Source: Aquanectria penicillioides (lineage: Eukaryota; Ascomycota; Sordariomycetes; Hypocreales; Nectriaceae). Taken from it: a stretch of DNA of 64,000 nucleotides. The notes below the pieces were generated by a model. The model did no database searches, was not told the origin of the DNA, and saw nothing but the letters and a program-made list of their open reading frames with translations. Made by a program: the position numbers and the translations under genes. Location of the stretch: positions 2,046,001-2,110,000 of the forward strand of contig PYIU01000006.1 in assembly GCA_003415625.1 (NCBI GenBank), given 5' to 3'. Shown piece after piece: positions 1 to 13,182 of the stretch (within the stretch, counting starts at the first letter, position 1; every line of letters begins with the position of its first letter).

Positions 1-3000
1 AATTACCCAATGTCCGAGACTATGGATGACAGCTCAGAACCGCAGGCCGCATTCAGACCAACCCAACCGCTAGGCCTCACGGGCCAACGCACGCCAACTT
101 CATGGCAAACGCCAGGTCGCCTTACCATGAGGCCGGCCGTTCCGTGCTGTTTCTTGCCGATCCCTTGCCCGTTAGTTCATCCCTCTTAAACAGATCTGGC
201 AAGGGCTCCGGCGACAAGATCTCCATCCGTCGCCAGCAAGCCCAACGGCCACACTCGGATAGCCGCCCTCGCGGCTATCTCGAACTTTAGCCGTGTGACA
301 TGGCTTGCATATGCATGCGCTGCATTTTCCATCACAGCCCAGCAGAATTTCCCATTCTTTGACCCTTCCAGGCCGCGATCATCTGCGATCTCTCGACGAT
401 ATTGTTTCAAGGGATGTTGTAAGAAAGCGATTATTTCTCCTTCATCCGATGCTAAGATTGCCGCGTCCCATCGCTTAACTTTCTCCACCGGAATGGATGG
501 GTAGACGCGACACTGTCCAGTTGAGAGCATTTGACAGCGCTCGCACACGCCCAAACAGACACATGATGAAGGCCAGACGTCACTTTAAGCCTTGTTTCTT
601 GACTGGCTGCTCTGGCGCTGAGGCAAATTCTGGATGACGACGTGGCCTTCGATTGCATGCGCAAGTCCAGCCTCGCAAACGTCTCACTTATTAACTCACA
701 TACAGAAATCTCCACCGGCTTTCCCCGGATTGGGCTCGTGCCCAGCCTTCTTCATTTTCGTCCTCGGCCGAAATGCAACATGCCATCATTGGGAAGTTCA
801 ACAGTGAAACATGTGGCCGCGTCGACTGCGGGCGTCTGCTGTCACCGACAGCCCTGTCAAACACCAGACATCGAGGGTGGGTTCTGGCCTTGAAATTGAA
901 GGAGAAGCCAGGATACCGATGGTCAAAACAGCCACATACTACATCATTACTCCTCGAATTTGACTCATTTCCCCAAATCAATGCCTGGAATCCCCGTGTC
1001 TGCGGAGGGGTCAATGTCAGTCATTTGCATGGTAGACTGTCCAAAACTTTGAAATGCGTGTCAGAGCCAACATTGACATCAACAACGAACACAAATCCGG
1101 CTTCAAGGGAATGGGAGCCAAGACGAATCTCCAAATACATCTCATACGGCGGGGTTTGGTACACTATTTTGGAAACTCGTACCATCCTAGATCACAAAGA
1201 GACGATGACATCACATGATCTTTAGTCAGGCATGTTATGTTATGTTTCTCTCTAGGGTAGGCTGTGGTCTAGTAAGCCAAAACTATCTCGATGAAGCGTG
1301 ACCTGGGGTATGAGCATTTTGGACATTATTTCAAGTCCTTCATTTCAAGGAAATTAAGATAAACTTGAGAGTGTATTGTTTCTTCCTTGGGAGAAGATTT
1401 TGGTGCTCTTTGGGACCGTGATGCCCTAATGCAAACGAGCTGTTGGTGTTGGCCCAACTTACATGTTTTATCCTGTGAGTATGTGTCTGGCACTACAGCC
1501 CCTGCTACCAGAACTGGTGCAAAAAATGTTTCAATTGCATGACTATGAAACGTCAGCCCACACTTGCTCCATCGAATCAAGAGATATAAATTATCGTGCA
1601 CTCTCAGCATCCTACCGAGAACAAGAGATTATGTGAACCGAACTCTTGACCCATGACCTTGCTAAGATCTCATAGTCATCCTATTCCCATAGAAGCAGCA
1701 ATAATTAAATGGGTGAATGCAGTTGCCTTCTTGCTAGTACTAGGTCTCGTAAAATATTGAATTGCTAGATGGAGTTTGACTAGGGACGTAGGTTATGACA
1801 TTAGAACACACCTCGGAATTGACGTTTCAACAAAGAATGAAGTAGTGCTTAGCTAACTACAAAGCCAACTCCAACTTTAAAAGCTCTGCCTTGGAGAAAT
1901 TTCAGGTTTTTTTTAAAGCACTACAGACAGTAAAAACCCATTTGTTTTGGAACCTGTGCTATGTAACCGTGTGATGACGCATGCTATTGGGGGTTGGGGA
2001 CGGAAGCATAGTACAAAAAAGAACATGATGTATAGTTTACCAAGTGGTATTGCAAGTTTTGTGGGTGTTGTGGATTCAAAGTTATATAAGCGGTCACCCT
2101 TCTATGGAATCAATCCATGAAAATGACTTCATGCTTCGTGCGCCTTTCACGGGTTCGATGCTCAAAGAAGTGCGATAATCTTCGCTCGTACAGGTCAGTT
2201 GAATTCTCCCTTTTCTTATATCCACATGTACGCAAATTATTGAACTCATCAAGTTCTGTATTATCCTTTATTTTCCTCCTTGTTTGAATACATTGCCATG
2301 AGGGATCGCCGCCATTTCTAAAAAATTTCCTGACCTCCTGGATCGATTTCGGTCCTATCCAATATTTTCATCGACAACCTTTGTCTGTTTATCACATTTG
2401 ACACCTCCTATAGCATTTAATACACCTATTTTTATCATATCGGCTTAATCTGTTTCCATATCTCGTACGCTTTCTAATTCGACATTGCAATTTCCACATC
2501 GGGCACTAATGTCGGGGATAAGTATCCCCATTTGCATAAAATTCACATGTCGCGCCTCCCCTATCATATTCTGTATATTCTCCATACAGACATGGGATAT
2601 AAGTATACGTTGTGGTTATTATTTAAGCCGCGCTCATGGGCTCTGTGGTATTTCGGAAACCCAATAAAGACATGTTCAGTTCCACAACCAACTTCCGCAC
2701 AACTTATTCGCACTTTAATATTGACGCCACATTTATGGAAGGCGAACTGGCGAAGATATGAAAGAATTTGATCGAAGATTTCCAATTCAGGCGGCTATTG
2801 TCCACCGTGTTGCTGCTGAGATCAGATTCAGAGAGCAAACCCCTGGAACCAGAACTTCCAGAAACGGTTGGGATAAAGACCAAGTATCTTACTTCGTCCA
2901 GCCGGGATTATTCTAATGCTACATCCACTGCAAATTGAGATACCCTTTTGGCTATTTGATTTGGAGAGTAACTCTGAAATCCAAGGAGATAGGGGGGGCA

Positions 3001-4278
3001 AGTAGAAGTACGTTTAACCTGCGTGAGGGGTGTCTCTGCCTACCTTTGATTTGCCAAGTTCATTCTATCTCATCACAATGTTCCTAAAATAAAGTATTCT
3101 CTTACAAACCTTGGAAGCCAAGCTGAATTGAGGACTCGAATGAAGCCGAATATGTGGATACCGAGAATTGGCTAGAATGTATATAACTTTTGACAATTAA
3201 GTGTGTCTCAACTCTCAACGTACTGCTAGCAGACCCAGTAAGTTCATGTTGCTCCCTGAGTTCATTAAATGTCTCTTCATGAGCGGCCACTATGGTGCTA
3301 CTAGCAAATTAGTTGTAAAGCAAGCGATTTGTTTGTAGATTGTAGTCGCTTTTCAATATAGCCCGTCAAGAGCGACCAACGCCAACTGCAGTACGTAGTC
3401 CCCTTTCCCGAAGTACAGGATGTAGCGTGAACAACTCGGGAAGGATTTGGCCGTGGCATTTCAATACCACAGCTCAAAATAGCCTCATTGCTTTTTATAA
3501 TTGAGATTTCGGATTAAATGAAACAAGATGGTCCTCTGTGCCCTTGCGACATTAAATGGGGACTCATGAGTTGAGAAACTCTATACGGCCAGAGGAATAT
3601 CCTATCAATTTGACGTTCGAAATTGTCACCAGATTCAGTCGAACTCCAGAAGCTACGACTAGAAATAGCCAGGCCCATGGTCTGGGCAACGACTAGTAAT
3701 AAATGGGTTGATGCCGCTCTGTTCGTCTACGGATCGCCTGTGTTCTCAATTCTCCACCGCGATTTTTGTAATGAATATTGATATAATCGTGTATTGGCTG
3801 TGTCTGAAACTTTTGAATACCCCATATATAAAAATTTACTTTTGGGAGATTTAGACAGCCGGATAGGATACGAGACCAAGGAATATCTAATCGTGGGAAC
3901 TTCTCATAGGAGGATTTGATGTAAGTAAGGGGTAAAGGAAGGTAGAACAGGGACTGGGATGTAGAGATCTTCAAATATGGCAATGTAAACGCTTTAAGGG
4001 GAGTTGCTCAATAGTAATTGGAATGTATTTGTGACTGTCTGTCCATTCACGTGTTAGGGTGAGGACCTCTGAGCTACCCAGGTCACCTCATAATGTTAGG
4101 CAGCAAATGCGGCCTGTTGCTTCTGACGCAACCCTCCCACTGCGGCTTTCCAAATACGCAACAGCAAAACAGCTAATTTACTCATGACATAACCCAATCT
4201 AGTAAGTGCATGAACAGCCCGGAACAAATAAAGGATTATCAAAATTGAACAAAAATTAAGGCAAAAAAGTTTGTTAGA
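1..4278. other. Gene-poor stretch with no supportable gene
   Basis: About 4.3 kb upstream of the tRNA hold no reading frame longer than about 150 codons, and none of the short frames resembles a family I know. Base composition is visibly AT-rich from about 1.3 kb onward. A TATA-like element near 2088 is followed by a short ATG frame and a GT donor-like site around 2195, but no continuing exon could be found. The region may be an old, mutated intergenic or transposon-derived segment, but I see no terminal repeats or transposase remnant to prove it. Confidence 0.5.
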
Positions 4279-4373
4279 TGACGAAAGTGGGGTTCGAACC
4301 CACGACCCCTCCGGGATTTGGGATGAAGTATAGGACTTAAACCAAACGCCTTAGACCACTCGGCCATTTCGTC
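4279..4373 (-). tRNA. tRNA-Leu (anticodon UAA), with intron
   Basis: Read on the minus strand from 4373, a 7-bp acceptor stem (GACGAAA pairing with TTTCGTC), the Leu-type D arm GGCCGAGTGGTCTAAGGC, a long variable arm (CCC-GGA-GGG) and the T arm GTGGG-TTCGAAC-CCCAC are all present, so this is a class II tRNA. The anticodon stem is TTTGG (4346-4342) with CCAAA (4321-4317). The anticodon UAA is at 4339-4337. A 13-nt intron (4335-4323) sits directly after the purine 3' of the anticodon, the canonical nuclear tRNA intron position. The discriminator base is A (4279). It decodes UUA. Confidence 0.95.
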
Positions 4374-6182
4374 TACATTCCGCCGTGGTCTTTAAAGATG
4401 TATATATCATACCAAGAGTGGTGTACGGCTTTTCTGACCCTGATGCCGGCAAGTAATTTACGTCTTATGCAAGAATTGGGATTACGTCCGAGGCCCAAAC
4501 TTCTAGTTATATTCTTCAGGTTTTAGTCGTGAGTTAGCCACATGGTGTCATGAATGCGTCAGGCGTGTGCCTCAAGTTTTGAAATGGAACCCTCGTTCTG
4601 ACATTACCTTGTTCCCTCGAAGTGACGGAATCGTCCTTTGGAGCATACCTAAGATTTTTTGGGGATTTAAAATATTAATTTCTTATGCAGCCTGGTGACT
4701 ATGAAGCTTCGAAAGCTGGATGGCCAACTTCATGGTACGGAGCGCCGTTGAGTTTGGGGTATCCGTCCTGGGCAAATTGAAGCGGTCATGCCTCGCTATG
4801 CCTAACTGAATAAGATGTCTCTCTTGTTATAGGATACTATCCGACTGCGCTCCTGCACATGAGACTTGAATTAATCTCGTGCTGCTGCCCTACTGGTAGG
4901 CTATCGTAGTTGTATTTGAAGTTAATTAGGGCATTGAGTTGTACACACATACGGATGCTTGGACTGATGGAAGTTACGAAAATTCTTCAAATGATGACGC
5001 GAAGGTTGAGGCTCCCATGTGTTTTGGCGTTTGAATGGCATCACGGGGGGGGGGGGTGGTTACCTGGCCATGGCTTGCTTCTGGCAATCGGCAATATTGG
5101 TTAGGGGATTACGTTCCGTAGTCGGTTGGAGACGTCCACTTAGCAGCTATTTATCACCAATATGGAAAAATGGAATCGGGTATCACGGCATCTAATGCCG
5201 ACAGCATATAATAAAACCTACCTAGCGGCCGTAACATCTGACGTTGAGAGGGAAATGCTTACATAGGTACTGGAGATATAACATAGAAGTTAGCTTTCTC
5301 AGATGGCGGGGCTCAAAGATCCTCCTATTGAGGATATGTGTCGTGTGCGTCCTCGTGCGTCGGCGTCGACGTTTTGCAGCACAAGACGGTCTTGTTATGC
5401 TTGACCAAGATGACGCGTTGGAATAGTGGCTGTCCAATCCTGGGGCATGGTGAACGGGAAGGTTGATGGGCCTCAGCGCTTAACTATGCGCATGGATCGT
5501 GGCTGATCAGAGAGGGGACGGGAAGAACAGGCATGGTGCAGGTGGTGTTGCCATGTGCCGACGCAGGCGCATCATGGTAAGACAATGAGACGACTCACCA
5601 CGCCGGACACGGGGAAAGCAGAATCGGACTTCTGGATCCAGGCGCAATGTCGTAATTACGTGCAGGCCAGGCTATCACCGCGTCGCGCGAGCTAACCACG
5701 GCGCACATCGAGATGCTTGGTCGAGGATCCTCCCCAGTTCCGGCGCCTAATCGCATGCTGTGGTTGGGTGGAGACACTGCATGACAACATCCCCCGCATC
5801 CACCTGTTCCCCGCGGCTTCACCCACGAACATCAAATCGCTGCGCCTTTGCAGTCGCTCAGCTGCCGGCACCTGCCTTATTGTCCGGGCGGGCTAGTTCT
5901 TGGCTGTTGCTCTGGGGAGTCCGACCGCAGCTGCTCAATCCCTCCTCTGGCCTTGTCCCATAAACGATTCCTTTTTGCCGCTGGGCTTGCTCCTGAGCCC
6001 AATCTTCCTTTCCCATATCTATTTCCCCTTACACTTTAGATGCTGGCCGTCCATCTCTACGTTTCTGCGACCCATCAGCCTCGCGAGCTGCTACCGCGAC
6101 ACGAGCCGGATAGCGGCATCGTCGCCTGGCGAATGCGACAGTGGCGTCCACAACGAGGAGCTGAATCTTTGAAGAAGTCAAC
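4374..6182. other. Intergenic region upstream of the NTA1-like gene
   Basis: No supportable gene. A run of 12 G lies at about 5045-5056. From about 5700 the sequence becomes GC- and pyrimidine-rich, as expected for the promoter and 5' UTR of the gene starting at 6183. Confidence 0.5.
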
Positions 6183-9120
6183 ATGAGGATCGGGTGCCTC
6201 CAGTTCGCCCCCGTCGTCGGGGATGTTGACAACAATCTCAACAGGGCAGATGACGTATTAAACCAAGCAGATCCTCAGGACCTAGATCTTCTCGTTTTGC
6301 CCGAACTGGCTTTTTCTGGTAAGAAGGATCCCCGTAGAGAGTTCGCTTCTGGAGGTTCAGTAACGATGAAAAGTCCGCTGAGTTAACACGGGGTAGGATA
6401 CAACTTCAAATCGCGAGAGGAAATAACGCCATTTCTTGAAAATGGTGATTCTGGGATCAGTTCCCTTTGGGCGCGTACACAAGCCCTCAAACATGACTGC
6501 ACCGTCATTGTCGGCTACCCAGAAAAAGTAGACCGTACTCATCGACGGTCTGCGAGCCCACAGTATTACAATTCGGCTGTCGCCATCAGCTACGACGGCG
6601 AGACTGCTGCCAACTATAGAAAATCCCACCTTTATTACACAGATGAGACATGGGCACTTGAAGGCAGTGGCTTCCTTGGCAAATCGTTGCCTGGCCTTGG
6701 GCGTGTCTCGATTGGGATCTGCATGGACTTGAAGTAACCTATCTGGTCTACTAGACATCCTTCTCTTGCTAACTAAAATCGATAGCCCGTATCGGTTTGA
6801 AGCTCCGTGGGATTCATTCGAGTTTGCGAACCATGTTATAGACTCCAGAACACGCCTCGTCGTCGTCTCCATGGCCTGGATCACCCAAGAAGAACCTCAC
6901 ATCTTCAACCGAGAACCAAAGGAACCCGACATGCATACCCTTTCTTATTGGATATCTCGCCTAGAACCGATAATCAGATCGGAAGGTGATGAGGAAGTCA
7001 TCGTTGTTTTTGCGAATCGCACAGGATCCGAGGGCGATGCCACATATGCTGGGACCAGTGCTGTGGTTGGGATAAAGGATGGTGAAGTCCGAGTCTACGG
7101 CATTCTTGGGCGGGGAGATAAAGAACTGCTCGTAGTCGACACGAATGAATCCCCATTCGCTAAATTGGTATATCGTCCCAGTGGAGAATCAGTAGGGGTT
7201 GATGGTAATTGCCTGGATCCCTCACGAACCGGCCAGGAACCTATTACTCCGGGAATTGACAGTCCCGTGCGGGAATTCGAAAAGCTTACCAGTTCTCCCC
7301 CAACTGAGAGAGACGAGCTCAACGAGTCAAAGTCCATCACACTCAATGAACATACCAGGAAAGTCTCCACGTATAGGCGTGATGATCTCAGTATCGGCGT
7401 CTCGTGGAAACCCGGCATCGACAGCTCGCACGGATCGCCTTTCGTTCACACCCCTTCGGCACCGAGTCCGACACCTCATGACATACGTCCACGGATACCT
7501 CTGCAATTTATCGACTCTGGGGGGCACCAAAAACTGGATTCTCATTCTTTGGGATCATATAACTACGACCAACAGACTCCAGAAATGGAGGAAGCCATGG
7601 CCGCCTATCTCCTGGAATTGAGCAGAAACATCTCTCCACCAACAAGTACCTCGGAGACAGTCTCAAAGAGCCCTCAGGATGATTGGATACTTCGTAACTA
7701 TCGGGCACATTACGGAATGGAAGAATCGAGCATGATGGCCGTGGAGGACAGTGACGAGATCGTATCTGATTATGGGTCCTCGATTCGGGTCAACGAAAAC
7801 AGACACAGCTTGCGTTCAGACGTATCTGTATGGAACAACCAGCCTGGCAGACCACGGATCATGGCAGAACTCCCAACTCCACCTCAAGAATCAAGCCCAA
7901 TCATTCCTATTCAGAATGAGGCCAGGTCTCCTCAGTTGAGATCGACAAGGAGGTCTCGAAGTCGTCGTGCCGACTCTGTAAAGGCGCGCCATGGTAGCAG
8001 ATCTCGAGGTCGAGCTCAAATTGAGTCTTCGGGCTCTAGTAGCTCAGATCCAAGTGTGGCGTTCAACAAGTTTGAGGAAATGGCACCACGTTTAGACCTA
8101 GAACGGGCAATTTATGCCGAGTTTAATGGCCTTTCAAACAAAGCTCAAGACCGCGACGACAGTAACAAACCTACGAGTTTTCTCAAGCCAAGGACTATTA
8201 CTCTTCCAAAGCGCGCTGACCATGAGCTACCATTGTCGGGGGGTTCCATCCCTGTGACTACTGACCCTAGCCTCTGGTATGATATTCTATCCGATCAGAG
8301 TATCCCGTCAGAAGTCCAGCCTCCGAGTAAAAAGGGGAATGAGCACCCTATTCTATCGCCTGGATCTCGCAGGCGAATGGGGAATGGCGACGTGTCACGC
8401 AACCGTGATGGGCCTGAGATAGTCTCATCGCTGAGTCCGCAAATCCATGATCGGTTTGTATCTAACACACCTTCGAAATACGAAGCCGAGGCAGTCAGAA
8501 GAGGGAGACCAAGGTCGCCTAGACCTGAGCAAGACCGGCTGATTCAGCCTCCCCTTACACGCGAACATAGAGGCGCGTCTCGCAGGGGCAGGGGGCCATC
8601 CCAAGAAGATATCGACCTTTCGCGATTCCGGTTGATTGAAGAATATCCTTCAGCGAACTGCCCCCTACATGGTCACCATTCTCGTTCCAGGGCTCGACAT
8701 GGCCACTCGTCCTCTCGGCAGAGGACTCCTGAAAATGGACGGCCAAGACGAACATCGTCACGGCAAAGCGATGCAGGCCACACGTTTGCGCAAAGCACGC
8801 CGGCATCTGCGGTGCCAAGAGCGCTACTCAGAGAAAAAGCCGCGTCAAAGTCGACAACGGACTTATCATCAAGTGTCAAGTCGGCCGAGTCCCCAACACC
8901 GCGCGGTAAGCGTGGATATAGCGACTCAATGGGGATCACAACCCCCGACTGTTGGGCTTTAAGTCCAGAGCAGGAACCCAAGACTCCTGTTGCCATGGTC
9001 CTTATGTCAGAGGTGGATAATCAGAACCAGATGTTGACTAACATGTTTATACCTGCACTGAAATGCCTCGAGGAACGGGCGCCCAAACCTCCTCCTAGAC
9101 CTTGGAGTTCTGTTTGGTAG
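6183..9120 (+). CDS. NTA1: Protein N-terminal Asn/Gln amidase (NTA1-like, nitrilase fold) with long C-terminal extension
   Basis: Exons 6183-6318, 6397-6733 and 6786-9120 join to 935 codons. The first ~280 residues form a nitrilase/carbon-nitrogen hydrolase domain. The catalytic triad is visible: Glu41 in LPELAFSG, Lys121 in YRKSHLYY, and Cys154 in GICMDLNPYRFEAPW; the Asn-Pro-Tyr-Arg-Phe-Glu stretch after the Cys is restored only by the second splice, which supports the intron. NTA1 enzymes deamidate N-terminal Asn or Gln to Asp or Glu and so feed proteins into the Arg/N-degron pathway. Yeast Nta1 is about 457 residues; here ~650 further residues (281-935) are Ser/Pro/Arg-rich, predicted disordered, with RS-like clusters near 7935-8020 and repeated basic blocks. 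No further domain is recognised in the tail. The catalytic call is strong; the role of the tail is unknown. Confidence 0.9.
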
Positions 9121-11587
9121 AGTACTCTGAAACCTTGACGATAATACAGGAAATAATTTTGGCTTGGAATTTGATTTCGCTGCCATACTTTTTAATTTGT
9201 TCATAGAACCTAGCGAGGAGTATGGTCAAACTTTTTTTTTTTCGTATTTCTTTTGGTTTCTCCGTTTTCTCATTGACCAAATTTGTTTATACTTGTGTCT
9301 CGAAACCCATTTTTTTTTGTTTCTTTTTAACCCCCGCGAAGGAAGCGGAGCTGAGGATCAGCAGGGAGCAAGGGCATTGATTACATGTACGGATTCTAGG
9401 GTCAGGGTCCTACTTTGCCTGTACCTATGCACTGGTCACAGCCACAGGCTGTAAGTGGCGCCTGGAGAATACGAGCTGGGGAAGCCATGATTGCGGCTCT
9501 CTGTGGGAGGCCAATGGATACGTTCTCTCGGATGTAGTGCTTACATGGCATGCGGCATCAGTTCCTGGTCGTTGGTAGATAGCAGATACCTCCTACAGTA
9601 GATACACGAATTGTCGTAAATATGACGCATGATTTCTTTTCTCAACTGAGGGATTGACTTGCTGCATGTGATAAGGTCAGAAAGATGAGATTACCTTCTA
9701 TTGCCTTGTGCTTCTTATCAACCAATTGCCAGGTTAGGGCTCACGGGCAATAAGCGCAGGTGGGTGTTTGGATGGCAATTTAACGAGGAGCCAGTTGGGC
9801 GTAAAAGTGATGTGATGTGATGTGACGAACGAGCTAGACTACAAGCTAAAGGAGCACCGGCAGGTTTAAGGCAGCATGAGGCGATCTGGACTACGATTTC
9901 CCCTGATATCTGCACTTAGACGCCTTAAAGCTGGTGGTGGTACGACAGGATGACATCTTAAGTGAAGCTATTCGCGGAAGAGGTGATGGTTCACGGACGA
10001 TGTTGAAGGGAAAGAAGCGCGTAAGAGTGCGTGGGAGAGCTTGTTTTGCCGTGACCTTCCAGGGTACCGTTGTCGCTGCTGCGGCTGGTACCATGGTTGC
10101 TGCGGTTGGTGCTGCTGAGAGAGGAGCTCCGCAGCCACCCGGAAGTCCATGGTGACTGCGGTAGGGGAGGGTATAGATGATGCGATATGGGCAGATGGGA
10201 GAGCGTCGGCGCGGGAGTGCGCGGCAGCGACGAGGTCATATAGGTCAATGATTGGTTTTCCCGTGGGGGCCAAGAATGGACGGTGCATGGATGGTGCATA
10301 GATGGTGCATAGATCCGTCGGCCTGGGGCACAGTGAGATGGCAAAGCACACATGAGAGCGTATTTCAGAGCACATTTGAAGAGAATCCAGTGGACGAGAG
10401 CTGACCAGGGACGGGTGATGGGCGTGGTTTGGGGTCCAAGAGGGCCGGGACGGGTTGAGACGGTCGAGACGGTCGAGATGATCCTTGCCCGCTCTGCCCT
10501 ATGGGGAGCTCGAGCTTGGCGCCCGGGTAGAACGCCTGGCGTGCTGGGGCCCAATGAGAGCAAGGGATCCCCTGGCACAGCGGATGGCGATCTACAGGAC
10601 AGGGGCCGTTGCGAGATCTGGTTGGAGGGCTGGCATCCTTGGACGCATCTCGTGTCCCCCATGAGATGTGAAAAGGGAGCAGGGGCCGGTGCATATGTAT
10701 TGGCGGTCTGCGCAGAGCCGTGAATGGCTGGGGCGATGGCCATCGGCGGCTTGAGTGGCTGCAGTAGGGCCTCTCGGCGGCCCCCATCAGCGACCCCTCA
10801 CGGGGCCTCGAGTGACTGGCAGCGGCGTCACCTACAGCTTACAGGGGGCCGACAGGGGGCTTACAGGGGGGAGCTACAGGGCACCTTTTGTCTCGTACTG
10901 GGCCGAACGTCTTTTGTGCCCTTTTCCCAACCCCTCTGCCGCTGCCTCCGCTTCCGCCTCCGCCTCCGCCGCGGGCGTGCGTGCGTGACAGTGTATTCAT
11001 CATCCATGGCGCCTCTGCGAGGCCTACGCACATTGATCCTCCGCCCTTTTGCGCTTCTTTCCCTCTCGCAAACCTTGCGCATGGTGTGTTGTCTGACCCG
11101 GAATCACACCAGATCGTTGCTCCCGAGCCGCCCTTGGCCCGTCGACGGGCTCGCTGCCGTAGTCAATCCCTCCCTCAGCACCCACCGTCACATCACCAAC
11201 CTGCGTCTCAACTGCATTCACATCACCCGAGTCCCAGCTGTTCGGTGACAAGCTACGAGGAAGCTTCTGCGCCGGTTGCGCCAGCTACGCCTTCTCGCCG
11301 TCCTTATATCATCGCCGGCACTGCCCTCGTCCGGCCCCCATCATCATTTAATCTAATCTTGTCCTTTTTTTGGTCCCTCGCACACACACACGTATACTGC
11401 CAACGAACGACCAGCATCGCACCTCGCTGGTAATGTAGTAGCCGCCGACCCTGCCTGCAAGCGCCCACCTCCCAAACTCAGGCCCCGAAATCAGTGCTTC
11501 TCTTTTCGACCCCCAATACGCGCATTCCCAGAGCTCAAACGCCCTTGAGGTGCCCTTTTTGGCATTGTTTGCCTCGAGACAGAGGCC
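9121..11587. other. Intergenic region with short repeats
   Basis: No supportable gene in 2.5 kb; a 250-codon open frame on the minus strand (9991-10743) is Pro/Ser-rich, has no domain and lies in GC-rich DNA. Local repeats include ATGGTGCATAG-like units at 10279-10312, GGTCGAGAC units at 10455-10475, and an ACAGGG-rich block at 10832-10882. From about 10920 the DNA is C/T-rich (TCCGCC trinucleotide tract 10940-10972), as in the 5' leader of the membrane-protein gene that follows. Confidence 0.5.
10832..10882. repeat. ACAGGG-rich degenerate repeat
   Basis: Four imperfect units of about 10-14 nt share the core ACAGGG preceded by CTT, CCG or GCT (for example CTTACAGGGG). The same core recurs in a second block at 38301-38384. 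Confidence 0.6.
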
Positions 11588-13182
11588 ATGCGCCTTTTGA
11601 ACAGCCTTCTTACTGCCGGCGGTCTCGCCTTGCCGGCCGCCGCCATTCTCGTCGTGTCCACCTCCGAGTGCGCCAGCGATTGCGGCAACGTCCTCGACCA
11701 AACCACCACCGACGACCTCGTGTGCTCCCAGACCAGCTACACCAGCGGCGCCGGACAGGTCTTTGCAGGATGCGTAGAATGCGAACTTGACAGCTCCTAC
11801 TCCAATGATGGAGAGACTGACACCCAGTGGGCGCTCTGTACGTAACTCTTTATGCCAGGCCATCCATGCCTTATTGTGCCGGGGGTTCGGCGTTGCTGAC
11901 TTTGTACTTTCCAGACAATCTGCGATACGCCGTATCCTATTGCCTTTTTGGATATCCCACCAACAAGAACATCAAAGACACTCCATGTATCACTTCGTAT
12001 GTCTCACTCTATTCATTCGAGCTTTTTTTTTATTTTTTTTATTTTAAATTCATTTGATCCCATTGACTGACCCTATTCACAGAAAAGCATGCGCCCCTTT
12101 CAAAGAGGCGATCGAGTTTAAAAACTTGTCGTCCAACATTGACGCCTACGACTATTGCGCTTCATGGCCTGTAAACAGCACTACTGAATTCACCGGCTGC
12201 ACTGCATGCCTGCAGGCCGGTGGCCAGGAATACATCTCAAACTGTTTGTCTCCCGCTCCCCTGACTGATCTAGGCCGTGCTTGCTGACCCGATCTTAGTC
12301 ATTACTGTCCTTCAAGCTGGATGCGAGCAGCAACCCTCCACGGGTATTACAGTTTCTTTCGAAGGATCTCCATTTTCCACTGTCACTGTCAACATCACCT
12401 CGCCGACACCGACCGCTAGTGTCAACCCCGATTGGTTTGATAACGGCCCTCTCACCTTGGGCGCCAAGGTTGGCATCGCCGTAGGAGGCCTCGTGTTGGT
12501 TTTGATGGTCCTAGGATGCGGCATCGTATTAAACGGCAAGAGACGCAGAAAAGCCTTTCTACGCAACCTTGAAACCAAGGTGGGCAAGCAAAGCACCCAG
12601 CGCAAGAACTGGCCGGCTCCTCTCAACACTTCGCACCAAGACATGCGTGAAACACCGTTAAGCCAGAAACCGTTGAGAGGATGGGACGACTCGCCGCTGA
12701 GCCTTCGATCCGAAAAGACGTTCCACCAGTACGCCTCGCCATACTCGTCTCAGTACAACAGCCCCGTCAGCGCAACAGAATTGAAGCTCGCCCACTGGCC
12801 CGTAATGGCTCCCCACGTTCCAGGACAGATGCTCCATCCTCACCAAGCCGGCCCGGGCATTGGCCTTGCCTATGGCGGCGGCGATGGCTCGTCCCCCAGC
12901 ACTGACTCTCCGAAGGGCAAGGACAAGCAAGAGGCATATGAGATGCAGCCGGTTGAAGGAATGGGAATGCACGGCGGAATCGGCGTCTATCACCACCCGG
13001 AGGTGACTCATTCGAACCCGCAGCAGCAGGAATACTTTGATCAGCAGTTCCATTCCGACCAAGTGTATCCCAGCCACATGTATCCCGGCCAAATGCACCC
13101 TGGCCAAATGTTCCCCAACCTGTATTACGAACAGCACCAATATCAACAACACCGCGGATACGACGACGATGTGAAGAGGTGA
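11588..13182 (+). CDS. Cys-rich single-pass membrane protein (fungal LPXTG-domain-type receptor-like protein), paralogue A
   Basis: Exons 11588-11837, 11915-11996, 12083-12243 and 12299-13182 give 458 residues. A signal peptide (residues 1-~20, Leu/Ala-rich) leads into a Cys-rich ectodomain with several Cys-x2-Cys or Cys-x3-Cys pairs and the motifs WALYNLRYA, YCLFGYP, CTACLQAGG and AGCEQQPS. A Ser/Thr-rich stalk follows, then one transmembrane helix at about 222-245, a basic stop-transfer (GKRRRK), and a ~210-residue cytoplasmic tail rich in His, Gln, Met and Pro with short YPxxM/HPGQM repeats. The family is common in filamentous ascomycetes; I know of no demonstrated function. Topology suggests a plasma-membrane or wall sensor. 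Its paralogue is the gene at 49482-51016, with two shared intron positions. Confidence 0.85.

Noticed and set aside
186..554. 122-codon minus-strand frame near the window start
   Set aside because: No family resemblance and an overlapping frame of similar quality on the other strand.
2100..2200. TATA box, short ATG frame with Cys/Arg residues and a GT donor, possibly a Zn2Cys6 start
   Set aside because: Cys spacing does not fit a zinc cluster and no continuing exon was found downstream.
9991..10743. 250-codon minus-strand open frame
   Set aside because: Pro/Ser-rich translation in GC-rich repeat-bearing DNA with overlapping frames on both strands; no domain or splice support.
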